A stretch of 64,000 nucleotides of DNA. It comes from Linum tenue (lineage: Eukaryota > Streptophyta > Magnoliopsida > Malpighiales > Linaceae). Where the stretch lies: NCBI GenBank assembly GCA_946122785.1, contig CAMGYJ010000005.1, positions 37,500,002 through 37,564,001 of the forward strand, read 5' to 3'. The position numbers and the translations under genes are program-made. The notes beneath the pieces are model-generated. The model saw nothing but the letters and a program-made list of their open reading frames with translations. It was not told where the DNA came from and made no database searches. Each line of letters starts with the position of its first letter. The first letter of the stretch is position 1. Of this stretch, positions 54,535 through 64,000 are shown piece after piece.

Positions 54535-56704
54535 TCAAACCATGGCATCACGGCTCACAGGGATCAAGCATAGACTGGATTTTCTCCTCACCGTAAGTCC
54601 AAAAATTTCGGCCATATCTAAATTCTCAGGCCCCATTCCCTCTGCAAATTTCCAGTCAAAATGATAGAGCAAATTGGCAAACGTCAACTTAATAAAAATT
54701 GACGCGTAATGCATTCCCGGACACATCCTTCTTCCTGCTCCAAATGGGATGAACTCAAAATCGTTTCCTTTATAGTCAGTTAAACAATCGAGAAACCTCT
54801 CAGGATAAAATTTCTCGGGCTCTTTCCAATAATGAGGATCCCTCCCAATTGTCCAAGCATTAACTATGACTTTGGTCTTGGCTGGAATTTCGTAGCCACA
54901 AATTTCAACCTTCTCCCGACTCTCTCTTGGAATCAACAAAGGGACCGGAGGGTGTAACCTTAGACTTTCTTTGACCACCGAGTCCAAATATTTGAGTTCA
55001 TGGAGGCTAGATTCATCCACATTAAATTTCCCACTGTACACTTGCCTAACTTCTTCCTGTGCTTTTCGAAGTACTCTCTGATCTTTCATCATTTCAGCCA
55101 TCATCCAATCTATTGTCGTTGAAGAGGTTTCCACTCCAGCCAAGAACACTTCCTAGAAAGTAGAAACCGAAATAATTGTTGGTAATCTCAAAGGGGTTAT
55201 GATAGTAGATTTCGAATATGAGAAAATTTGCTATATGTAAATACCATATTGTATTAAGGTTGTAGGCACAATATGATTCTCAACTATGCATTTTTATTAA
55301 ATATGCTCTTTTATTATTTTTCATATCGAACATGCTCATGTATTTTGAAAAGTTTATCAAACATGTCATTTTGCTAAAATTGCCATTCAATGACCATTAA
55401 CCATGGTCGAATCTCGGTTTGAACAAAAAAAATCTAAAATATCACTAATAATTTCAATTAAATATTTTTCTAGCTCTAATAATGTCATTTGAACGAGACT
55501 TAGAGAAGTAAATGAAGGGGTAAAAATGACATTTTTCCTCCCATTTTATCGAGTTCAGGTTGTTCAAACCATGATTTGACTGTAGTAATTAATGATTTAT
55601 GGATAAAACTTTTAAGAGAAAATCATATTTGAAATTTTTTTTAAAGTACAAAATCATATTTGATAAAAATGCATAATAAAGAGAAAACTTATACTACCTA
55701 TAACCCATTATATTAGTAATGTATTAGTGGCCTTTGTGAATATATATAGTCACACTTACCAGTAGTGCACCTTTGATGTTTTTCGTGGTCAAGTTGAAGT
55801 GGAGGGTCCCACTTTCTTGGAGATTCAAAAGAACATCTACCAGATCATCAGGAGCCGTGCTGGAGTCAATGGATCCTCTAGATTTCGCCGCCGCTCTTTT
55901 CTCCTTGTGCTCGTTAATTATTTGGTCTAGCATCGACTCCGCCTCGCTATGCATCTTCCTCAGTTTGCCCTTATATCCACTGATGACCGCCAGAAACTTC
56001 ATCGACGGGAAAAGGTCGGACACCTTGAAACCTCCGAGAATGTCCGAGACATTCTCCACCATCTTCAAAAACCCATCGTCCAACTCCATCGCCTTCCCTA
56101 ACGCCGTCTGGCACGTGACCCGAGTCGACAGCCAGAACGCCTCCTTGCCGATGTCCACGGCCTCCCCCGCGGCCGCCTTCAGGGAGAGGCTGTCGATGAA
56201 ATCGGCCATCTCCGCTTCCCGTACGGGGCTAAAATATTTGACCCGACCCGCCCCGAGCAGCTCCGAAACGCAAGCCTTGCGAAGGTGCTTGTAGGTCTCC
56301 GTGTACGCGGTGAACACCAAGTCGCTCCCTGCGTACATCACCATGTCTGCCCCTAGAAGTGACGGCCGCGACGCGAAAATCACGTCGTGGGTCTTCATCA
56401 CTTCTCGGGCCGCCTGGCTGGAGGAGACCACAAGGTGTGGTAGCTCTCCCAGCTGGAGGCTCATCACGTCGGGCCCGTATTTACGAGCCAGGTGGCGTAG
56501 GCGCTGGTGTGGGAGGCTAGAGACCAGCTGGTGGAGGTTCCCTATGACTGGGAGCCTCCATGGCCCTGGCGGCGGCGGCGGCCCCGGAGAGGAGGAGGAT
56601 GTCACTTTGCGGATCAATAAGCTTATGGAGAGGAGGAGAAGGATGGTGGATGTGAGAACTGGGAGAAAGGTTGAGGTGGCGGATAGCTCTCTCAGTTGCT
56701 CCAT
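54535..56704 (-). CDS. Cytochrome P450, CYP71 clan (CYP71D-like), two exons
   Basis: Exon 1 is 56,704-55,760 and exon 2 is 55,152-54,535. The 607-bp GT-AG intron sits in phase 0 just before the I-helix, the usual position in A-type plant P450s. The product has 520 residues, the normal length. It has an N-terminal membrane anchor (residues about 14-32), the proline hinge PGPPPPPGPWRLP, I-helix AGVETSS, K-helix KESLR, PERF, and the haem loop PFGAGRRMCPG with the axial Cys. It would be an ER-bound monooxygenase fed by cytochrome P450 reductase; CYP71D members oxidise terpenoids and flavonoids. The helix-C motif, usually YWRxxRK, is TYKHLRK here, so the normally conserved Trp is Tyr. The gene reads intact. 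It lies upstream of a co-oriented O-methyltransferase, but no shared transcript is implied. Confidence 0.94.
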
Positions 56705-56768
56705 GACAACCTTTTATGTCACGTATATTCGATTTCTTGGTAATCTAAACTTCCTACTTCTCCATCCC

Positions 56769-56776
56769 TTATATAG
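56769..56776 (-). promoter_or_regulatory. TATA box of the P450 gene
   Basis: CTATATAA on the minus strand, about 65 bases upstream of the ATG, implies a short leader of about 35 bases. Confidence 0.7.
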
Positions 56777-56884
56777 ATGTCCGGGAAAATGACATATACA
56801 GTATTTGTAAATCCCAAATCGAAAAATTACTGGAGAGATTCATGGTTCATAAGTAAGCAACCGACCTTAACTGACAAGATGTGT

Positions 56885-57066
56885 TTTGGGTGAAATGTAT
56901 GAGTTCTTGTGAGAACTCCAAAGTTAAACGTGCTCAGTGTGAAGCACAACAAGGATGTGTGATCTTATGGGAAGTCACCTGAATTGCACCCCAAATTGAA
57001 ATTCGTGCGGGTGTAAAGGCCCAAAGCGAACAATATCTTATCGAAAAAAGGTTCGAGATGTTACAG
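56885..57066 (+). mobile_element. Cassandra-like TRIM LTR fragment containing a 5S rRNA-like segment
   Basis: GTGAGAACTCCAAAGTTAAA, then CGTGCTCAG at about 56,910, then TGGGAAGTCACCTGAATTGC and ACCCC to about 56,993, follow the plant 5S rRNA sequence with its internal promoter region, but with many changes. AAAGCGAACAATATC, then TTCGAGATGTTACA at 57,066, match the way Cassandra LTRs end. Cassandra elements carry 5S sequence in their LTRs, which explains the match better than a lone 5S gene. The left end and the mate LTR are not seen. Confidence 0.7.
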
Positions 57067-58118
57067 TATTGCCTCGCGTCGGCATCTTTCAATAATTATA
57101 CTGTCCACATGTAATATGAATCAGTTGTTTGTTTCTTTATTTCTCTTTTTAAAAACGAAAACCTTAATATTAAGTTCAATTTTAAAAGAGGTGAGAATAG
57201 GTAGGGTCTATATAATAGATGATTACGATGATGAGACATTATTATTTGGTAATATTCAAATAATTGATCATATGCATTTAGTAAACTAGCACAGGGCTCG
57301 GTCCGTTGGCCGGAAGAATTTTGTCGAGTAATATGATATATAATAATGGATATAATAGATAATTTGAAATGCAATGATTGTTTTCTACCTTAGTTATGCA
57401 CATAACATTTTTGAAAGTGATAGAACTATGCATCATATGTTTAGACTTTAGACCTCCATGAAAAGAGAAAAAAATATAATATAAGCATTACAAATAATTA
57501 TTGAATGAAAAAAATATATAACTAATTGTCTTTCAATACTTAATTAAACAATATAGTTGAATAATAGAGTTGCTTCTCATAATTCATACATAATCAAACT
57601 TTAGGTTGAAAGAAAATGTCTCATAGAGTTTATTGTGTCCTTTAAGTTTTTCCCAATAGAGAGCATTCTTTTTTACCACACTGTTGGTAATGAATATGAA
57701 GTTGCTTGATTTGAAATATATATGACATACTAATTAAGCTGTCACTAATAGTTAGTTGGACAATGTGTTGTGTACAGACTTCCCAAATTATTCTCAGATC
57801 GCAGAAATGTCTAACAACAAAGTAGTAATTTTCATGTAGCAAATATTTTTTTCATGAAATAATTCAATATATAAAAACGTATGAAAATAATATTAATTGA
57901 AATATATGTTACTCACTAAGTTGATGAATGAGCGAGGGTACGAGTAGCATACATTTATTTTAAAAATATAAAAGTTGCAAAGTGTCTTTTGGGTTGCATG
58001 AGATCGCATATTCTCATTATCGCTAACGGCTTATGCTTTTTTGCAACAGATAGTTCAAAATGTGCCTTAAAAATTTTGTTCTACCAGTGTAAAAGAATTG
58101 TTTGAACCAAAGTTAGGA
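57067..58118. other. AT-rich intergenic, no gene seen
   Basis: Short open frames only; no repeats recognised. Confidence 0.45.
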
Positions 58119-58275
58119 TTGTAAAATCGTATCGAAAAAGTTGGTGGTAGAGTATTTTATATTGAAGTCATAATTTAACTGTGGTTCATTCGTTTCATAT
58201 TGCTAATATCACCTATCGATTTAGCCTATGATGTGAAGTTTTATGGTCTAACCGCCGGTACGTACGATCTTTCAG
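58119..58275. repeat. Diverged copy of the 37.5-kb MITE
   Basis: Shares GTGGTAGAGTATTTTAT, ATAATTTAACTGTGGTT, TATCGATTTAGC and AACCGCCGGTACGTACG with 37,500-37,645 in the same order and orientation. Its inverted ends are largely eroded. Confidence 0.65.
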
Positions 58276-58969
58276 TACAAACTTTAAATAAAAAACAACT
58301 TAAATATTGACATTATCAAATACCCCTTAAATATCAGAAATTACAATAATAGTATTTAGGAAAATCTTCCAAATGATAATATTGATTTAGTATTTTAAAT
58401 TGAAATGGAAAAAATATGTCAAATATAATGTCATCTCATAAAATAAATCAAAACTCAACAGAATAGGGCTAAGAATATCCACTAAGTAAAGGAGAAGGAC
58501 AATTATTTAACATTACCTAATTTTCCACCTCTTTTAAATGTCCTCTCACTCTCTCTTTGCATTCCTCTTTGTTTTTCCATTTACTCTTCAATCTCTCTGT
58601 CTCTCAGCTTTGTATCTCACAACTCACCCCCTTTTCCCTTCCTCTTTCTTTCCACCGCTTCAAATCTAGAGAAACCTATAAACATCCCAATTACTTCTCC
58701 AATTTTGCGTTCGAAATGCTTCTTCTCGATTCACAATCAATAGTGTGAATCAGAGCACCTGAAACCTGGAGAATGATGGTCGCTTATTCATCGACGGAGC
58801 AAAGTAGCTTGATAGCTTGTGAATAAACTAATTATTAAAAGTGATAAAAAGCAGAACTCGTTAAACCAATCGAGTGAGCGTATAGTTAGCTCATCGCTTT
58901 AAAGCCTTAAACCATTGTATTTATCTAAAGAATCAAAATGAATAATCAGGCTCATCTTCACTTTACATG
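58276..58969. other. Intergenic, no gene seen
   Basis: Contains a pyrimidine-rich block at 58,540-58,660 resembling a 5'UTR or promoter, but no following gene. Confidence 0.4.
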
Positions 58970-60350
58970 TATTTGCCGTACAAATTCATTACACATAAAA
59001 AAAAGTTTTTGAACTGAAGCCATATTAAACTAAATCTCATCTTATGATTATTGGATCCATGTCAGATTAGCAAGAGGTCTAAGGCTATTGGTCAACCGAA
59101 CTGAATATTAATACTAATTTAAGAATTATATATCGCTTCCAAAATGTTCAATACTCCAATTCAATATTCAATATTCAAAGAAATTATATATGAGTTTCAA
59201 CCCTTGATCAAATTTTTAGATACCCCCCCCCCCCCCACCCACATTTGCAAAGAAGTATTATATCCCAATTTCTTTTTCACTTAACTTGCTTCTAAAGTTA
59301 TTGTTGACGTTGTTTGTTATTACTGCAAGCTGTAAAAAAGACTTTTTTAGCTAGCTATGAAGTTAATTAAGAATGATTTGATAAATGAATTTTTAGTTGT
59401 ATACGTTGAAAAAGGTTTGAATCTCAAAATAAACAATGAATGTATTTTATAAACCTTTTAGAATATGAGTCGTCACATGTTGATGTGAGAAACTACTAAT
59501 TAATTCAAATTTCATATGTTATTTTTAAAATATTTTTTTCTATTTTTTTTATCAAATGACTCATTTCTCCATAAAATATGTGTTCACCAATATAGGCTGT
59601 GTGGTGCTCGCACTTGTGCGAGAACCCTGGAAGTTTAAGTGTGGTACGACTCATGAAGCATTCATGCTTGTACATGGCCGATCCATATACATTGTCTTCA
59701 TGGTATGCTCTAACTGTGTCGTGCTAGCTCGACAATGTGCCTATATATAGTTATATGCATTATAATAATTAAGTTTCTACCTATTCACAACACCAAGATA
59801 AAAACAGTCATAAATGCACTCATTATACGATTTTGACTACCTGATGAAATACTACATTTGAATAAATTACAAATGATGTCACAAATAATAAATATACCTC
59901 TAAATTTTACATAAAATATTTCAAACATCGCAAATATTAAGATTAAATTTTTTTTTGATAATGCAAATATTAAGATTAAATTAATTATTATAAAGAGTAA
60001 AAATTGTATAATGAGGTTAATTATAAGTCATTTATATGTTCATTCCCTATAAATTGATCAACACATATGATCCAAACTAACGAAACGAACATCACATTAA
60101 ACTCGATATCGTCTCATTATTGTTGGGTCCATTCATGCTCGATTAGCAAGAGTTTAACGTTTAGCAGTTAACCAGACTCAAATTTTAGAGAATCAGTCAC
60201 CTATAGTTTGTACAAAATATTATTGTTTCGTATTAGTTCTGAAAATTCATATTAATTTAAAGAATTCTAATCGCTTTTGTATATTCAATACTGCAGTTCG
60301 ATATGCAATATCTCAAGCAATAAAATTTCTGTTTCAATTTCAAGATTACT
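58970..60350. repeat. Pair of diverged direct repeats, about 1.07 kb apart
   Basis: The block at about 58,970-59,230 and the block at about 60,060-60,350 share, in order, ATTAAACTAAATCTCATC versus ATTAAACTCGATATCGTC, GGATCCATGTCAGATTAGCAAGAG versus GGGTCCATTCATGCTCGATTAGCAAGAG, TATTAATACTAATTTAAGAATT and TCAATACT. They could be old LTRs or an old local duplication. Nothing coding lies between them. Confidence 0.6.
59223..59236. repeat. C14 homopolymer
   Basis: Fourteen consecutive C, followed by A and CCC, in AT-rich DNA. Such tracts are mutable and error-prone in sequencing. Confidence 0.95.
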
Positions 60351-60519
60351 CCTCATTTTATAGGTTATAAAAATTATAAATCACATATTAAACTTTGTTT
60401 AATAAGCTAGCTAACCGTGAGAAGTCCCATGCTTTTCAAATCTTCACTTAGTACTGCATGTTTACAATTTATGAAGATAAAACAGATTGTTTACTGTAAC
60501 TGGTTGTGATTATTGTTTT

Positions 60520-61365
60520 TGTTTGAAGAGACCATGGTTCAAATCTTGTTATTGATACTTTTTCATATGAAGTAGATAATAATTGTGATGACAAAAATAC
60601 ACTTCCTACTTTCACTCTCGCTTCACGAAATTTGAAATAGAAAATCCTAAAACATTGAATATATCTTATAGAAAGAGCTTCTTCAACCAAGTAGGAAATA
60701 AATTTTACCTGAAATTATTATATCTTATAGAAAGTGATTAATTATGAAATCGGAACTCAAGTAACATTGATTCAAACATTAAATAATAAATTGTATGTGT
60801 GGTTCAGTTTAGACAAAATATATATGTGCAGCCAAAACATGGATCTTTGTGACAAATATAGAAGTCCGACGTGGCTGCTGCCGTACGTGGTCGATGACGT
60901 GGCCTTCTCCGTAAAGAATTCAATAATAGTAATGGACAGTTAGCCATATCTTGACTCACAACAATAATTATGGCTAATAATTTGAATTTACATAGTTGTT
61001 GCTATAATTCCCCGCTTCATAATAGTTGTGGATAATATATTATATTTACCCTACAATTTAATATTAATGTTTGAATCAATACGACTTGAGTTCCGATTTC
61101 AGAACTAATTTCTTTCTATAAAATATAAATATAGAAGCATCATCACCAAACATATTCTTAGAGTTCAATCAAAGAAATAAAAACAAATAAAATGTAGCCT
61201 AGTTTGTTATCATGCTCTTTCTTCATTCAAGTGACGACGGTTTGAACTCTAATAACAACATTTTTAATATATAAACATGAGCTGTGTGTAATGACAAAAA
61301 TAACCTTCCTAGAATGACTCTCAGGCCATGAAATTTAAAATAGAAAAATTTCAAAACATGTTTTG
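60520..61365. repeat. Direct duplication flanking an inverted-repeat MITE
   Basis: Blocks at about 60,530-60,660 and 61,225-61,360 share GGTT(C/T)(A/G)AA(T/C)TC, AATAAC/GTTATTG words, GTGATGACAAAAATA(C/A)ACTTCCT and GAAATTTGAAATAGAAAA, then CAAAACAT or CTAAAACAT. Between them sits the MITE at 60,719-61,130. Confidence 0.6.
60719..61130. mobile_element. Inverted-repeat MITE, about 410 bp
   Basis: The left arm TTATAGAAAGTGATTAATTA, then TGAAATCGGAACTCAAGT and ATTGATTCAAACATTAA, is inverted on the right with few changes (about 61,058-61,124), giving arms of about 70 bp. The centre is non-coding, despite an open stretch at 60,734-60,943. No TSD was fixed. Confidence 0.75.
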
Positions 61366-61454
61366 CCATTATATATATTGTAGACAAGGCACATGCACTA
61401 CACTACTAGTGAGTTATTCATTTCGTGAATACGTGTTTAATTTATTGAGAATGA

Positions 61455-61620
61455 TAGGGATGACAATGGGCCGGATACGGTGTGGATACCCCATATCCAT
61501 TGCCCGCACTTTAGGCCCATAGGTTCTACTCGTGACCGCCCCGTTAAGCTTCATGGGCAGAAAATGTGGACCAAGTCCAAGACCAGGCGGGTATCGATGA
61601 ACCTGCGAGTCATTGGTTAC
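61455..61620 (+). mobile_element. One arm of a hAT-type MITE
   Basis: TAGGGATGACAATGGGCCGG, then ATACGGTGTGGATACCCC, matches the typical left arm of plant hAT MITEs of the TAGGGRTGGCAA type, related to the ends at 38,152. No right end was found, so it is truncated or eroded. Confidence 0.5.
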
Positions 61621-62499
61621 TCATAAACAATTTAGTAACTTCAGTCAACCAGATCATGTATAGATAGTAAATGAATTAAACATGAACTGAAAACCAAATT
61701 TTTATAACATTCAACTAGTAAACATGAACTGAAAACCTAGAACTTGTCTGATATTCAGCAATATAACCATAAATAAACCCAAAATCACTGTAATTGAGAA
61801 CTGAAAGTCTGAAACAGAGTATAACAAAATCCCAGCTAACAATAATTTGAAATGACATGCAACTCCGAAAGACTGCAACACATACCAGAAAGCATTCTAA
61901 ACTTTAATAATCAATCTTGAAACTTCACCCCTAAGTCGCTCTTTCCCACCCCTAAACTTAGTGTCACATTGGCCGACCGCTCGGCCATTAATCTTAGGGG
62001 CACTGTAGAGGATGTGTTAGTACGAATGGAAAAGTTTGCTATCCGACGGATTTTGTGATCTTTGATATAAGTGAGGACTCGAAAATGTCACTCATACTAG
62101 TGCTACTATTTTTAAAGTAGAGGAAAGGGCGCCAAAAACCTGCTGTGAATATCAGAAATTGGCGAATAGAAGGCAGCGCTTTTCAATTGTAGTCAAAGCC
62201 CAACAAAGCCGCTGCAAAAAAAAATTGGCTACCATGCGGAGAAAAAACAAACAACCGCTAGTCTGTATACCGCAACAAAATTTTCATGACGGCTTCAATG
62301 ACAACGGGTTGTTCTGGTTTTTGCCACCGCTATTAAGGAATTGGCAGCGTTTTCAGAAACTGTACAATAACACTTCAGCTTTAGATTTGATCTGATTAGC
62401 ACAATAGTCTCCATGCTGGAAACCCCCATAAATTAAATTGCGCCTCCCAACCAAGATGCTGTCAGATAAATCATTTTGTGAAACCATATGGACAATGCC
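61621..62499. other. Intergenic, no gene seen
   Basis: Short open frames without family features, including 62,159-62,395. Nothing else is supported. Confidence 0.45.
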
Positions 62500-62545
62500 C
62501 AAAGAAGTTGCTGTCAGATTAATCATCCTTAGAAACAATTATTCA
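62500..62545 (+). repeat. Copy of dispersed GTTGCTGTCAGATTAATCAT repeat
   Basis: GTTGCTGTCAGATTAATCAT followed by CCTTAGAAACAAT, matching 63,536-63,568 and, inverted, 36,856-36,890. A variant, GATGCTGTCAGATAAATCAT, lies 45 bases upstream. Confidence 0.7.
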
Positions 62546-62585
62546 ATGAATTAAGAGAGGTTCCAAATCAAGCAACTAACTAATT

Positions 62586-63387
62586 GGTACAATCAGTGCA
62601 CTCAAAATCACGCATTAAAACGTAAAAACTTACATTTTTATATATTCGGGCCACCAAAACATTTCAGTTTATACCTAAATTCGCTTAGTCACAAAAACTG
62701 GTAAAAATATTGATAAAATCGGTAAAATCGCTTAAAATAAGCAAAATCGCGATTCTGAAACATTTTTATACGATTTTGATCATCTCATAAAAATGTACTA
62801 ATTGACCCAAAATGATGTAATTTTGGAGACATATCAGCAAAAAATAAAAAAAGGAAATCATGATTCATTACTCGTTCTACAAATAGTGTCGAGATAGGGG
62901 CTTCATATTAGGTTGAAAAGACACCTAATTGTATTCTCAACAGCCGCTGACCTTCTATCAGTCTTCTCCCTTAATCTTCACCTATGGCTCTTACATGGGT
63001 TACGATAAAAGTGTATGGGTATTGATTGTATGTAATAATGTAAACTCAAACCAGCTTATGATATTTGGATTCTCAAGCTCGTTTACGGGGTTCGATCTAC
63101 GTTTATGAGCTTATTATTAAGATGTTATGAGTTTTCTCTATTTTTGAGTCAACACAAATTAGTTTGTGTTAGATATTACATTTTAATTAGGAATTTCATG
63201 TAGTTATTCACTTATCTAAAATCTAAACACTCACATTTTACATACTATATGTTGTACTTAACATATTTTAGCTATTTTAGAGTGTGCGTCAAAAACTTAC
63301 GCTTTTACGCTTTGATTCTACGTTTTACGATTTTACCCATTTTTCGTTTCTAGGTAGAATCGCACTTTTAACTGCATTGGGTACAAT
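62586..63387. mobile_element. Non-autonomous deletion derivative of the window's autonomous hAT, 786 bp
   Basis: GGTACAAT flanks the element exactly (62,586-62,593 and 63,380-63,387). The element (62,594-63,379) begins CAGTGCACTCAAAATCACGC and ends TAGAATCGCACTTTTAACTG followed by CATTG, nearly the same as the termini of the hAT at 994-4,904. Its right half (about 63,030-63,370) also matches the 3' non-coding region of that element (about 4,600-4,900), including ATGTAAACT, AACCAGCTT, TTGGATTCT and TTTATGAGCTTATT. No transposase remains. Confidence 0.95.
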
Positions 63388-64000
63388 TAGATACGATTAA
63401 ATTTATTGTAGAAGATAATATAGTTAAGTCCGAGCAGGACCAAGACAAGTTACCAACGACTAAGCCACTAGCTGTCTCCATCCTTACTCTGAAAGTGAGA
63501 AACCCCAATAAATTAAAACGCCCCATCCAAACAAGTTGTTGTCAGATTAATCATTTTTAGAAACAATGATATGGTGGTTGTGCGGGTGGGTATATGTACA
63601 ATTAATCATCTTTAGCAACAATATGCATTCATATGGTGGTTGCGCGCGAGTGGTGGTATGAAAATAAAAGCCCACCGCCCTTCACGACCTGTCTTTCAAA
63701 ATTAAAATTTGAATTATGTTTATAAAACTTTAATAAGAAACTAACAGGTTGTCCTGCTCCAAAGACGGTTGCCATGACGGTAACATATGTCAGTGAATAG
63801 AATTGGGTTCAACAAGTAACAGATGCAAACCTACTGGAATTTTTTTTAATGGAAAGTTAAACGTTGTTGTTATTTGTTGAATATTTGAATGTTTATATTA
63901 TTTGTTGGGTTCAAGCATTCACTTTCAGATGTTGGAGTGAAATATTCTATCCAAATATGTGAATTTTTCAGTTTGTTTGGAATGTTATTTTTTTTAATGA
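63388..64000 (+). repeat. Dispersed repeat copies in otherwise empty intergenic DNA
   Basis: GTTGTTGTCAGATTAATCAT and the following TTTTTAGAAACAATGATATG, then GTGGTTGTGCGGGTGGGTATATG (63,534-63,597), is followed by a second partial copy, AATCATCTTTAGCAACAATA with ATATGGTGGTTGCGCG (63,603-63,645). No gene is visible to the window end. Confidence 0.6.

Noticed and set aside
55773..56792. Plus-strand open frames opposite the P450
   Set aside because: They are antisense shadows of P450 exon 1.
56905..56993. Functional 5S rRNA gene
   Set aside because: Too many substitutions, and Cassandra-type LTR sequence follows it.
60734..60943. 69-codon open frame as a gene
   Set aside because: It lies within the inverted-repeat MITE and starts inside its arm.

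Overview
The window looks like plant nuclear DNA, most likely from a eudicot. The introns are short GT-AG introns, and the two clear host genes are a family 2 plant O-methyltransferase and a CYP71-type P450. Everything else recognisable is plant transposable-element sequence: LINEs with DUF4283 ORF1 proteins, Ty1/copia elements, hAT elements, a Mutator-type gene-carrying element, a TRIM and a Cassandra-like 5S-bearing LTR piece. No tRNA, intact rRNA gene, CRISPR array or bacterial-type operon was seen. The species cannot be determined from the sequence alone.

Layout. 1-4,972: an array of about 80-bp tandem repeats, split by a complete hAT transposon (994-4,904) with an 8-bp target-site duplication (TSD) and an apparently intact three-exon transposase. 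5,100-9,400: a decayed multi-exon Ulp1 (C48) protease gene on the minus strand, bracketed by palindromic TCACGGCCGTGA-type motifs. 9,400-12,000: two possible orphan 3' exons and a short 42-bp tandem repeat. 12,098-13,100: a truncated copia 3' end. 13,130-18,300: a decayed minus-strand LINE holding a SINE-like piece and a 1.4-kb TRIM-like LTR element. 20,638-21,350: a GC-rich inverted-repeat element. 21,517-27,354: a nearly full-length minus-strand LINE with a long TSD. 27,780-28,926: a non-autonomous hAT element. 29,433-35,487: a copia element with large internal loss, an abnormal inverted 3' end and a nested Pack-MULE-like insertion. 36-44 kb: intergenic DNA rich in MITEs and degenerate repeats. 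44,440-49,351: a plus-strand LINE. 51.3-56.8 kb: the two host genes, both on the minus strand. 56.9-64 kb: AT-rich DNA with a Cassandra-like LTR fragment, diverged duplications and a 786-bp deletion derivative of the hAT family at the start of the window.

How the parts work together. The 727-aa hAT transposase is the only mobile-element protein that still reads open from start to stop. Its probable substrate includes the small element at 62,594-63,379, which has matching ends and internal sequence. The O-methyltransferase and the P450 lie about 2 kb apart on the same strand and could belong to one specialised-metabolite pathway, but that is inference from proximity and family. The O-methyltransferase has Cys where the catalytic His normally sits, and the P450 has an altered helix-C motif, so neither activity should be assumed. 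The remaining coding relics (three LINEs, three copia pieces, a Ulp1 gene, RNase H scraps) are broken. All calls come from reading the sequence; no database search was run.
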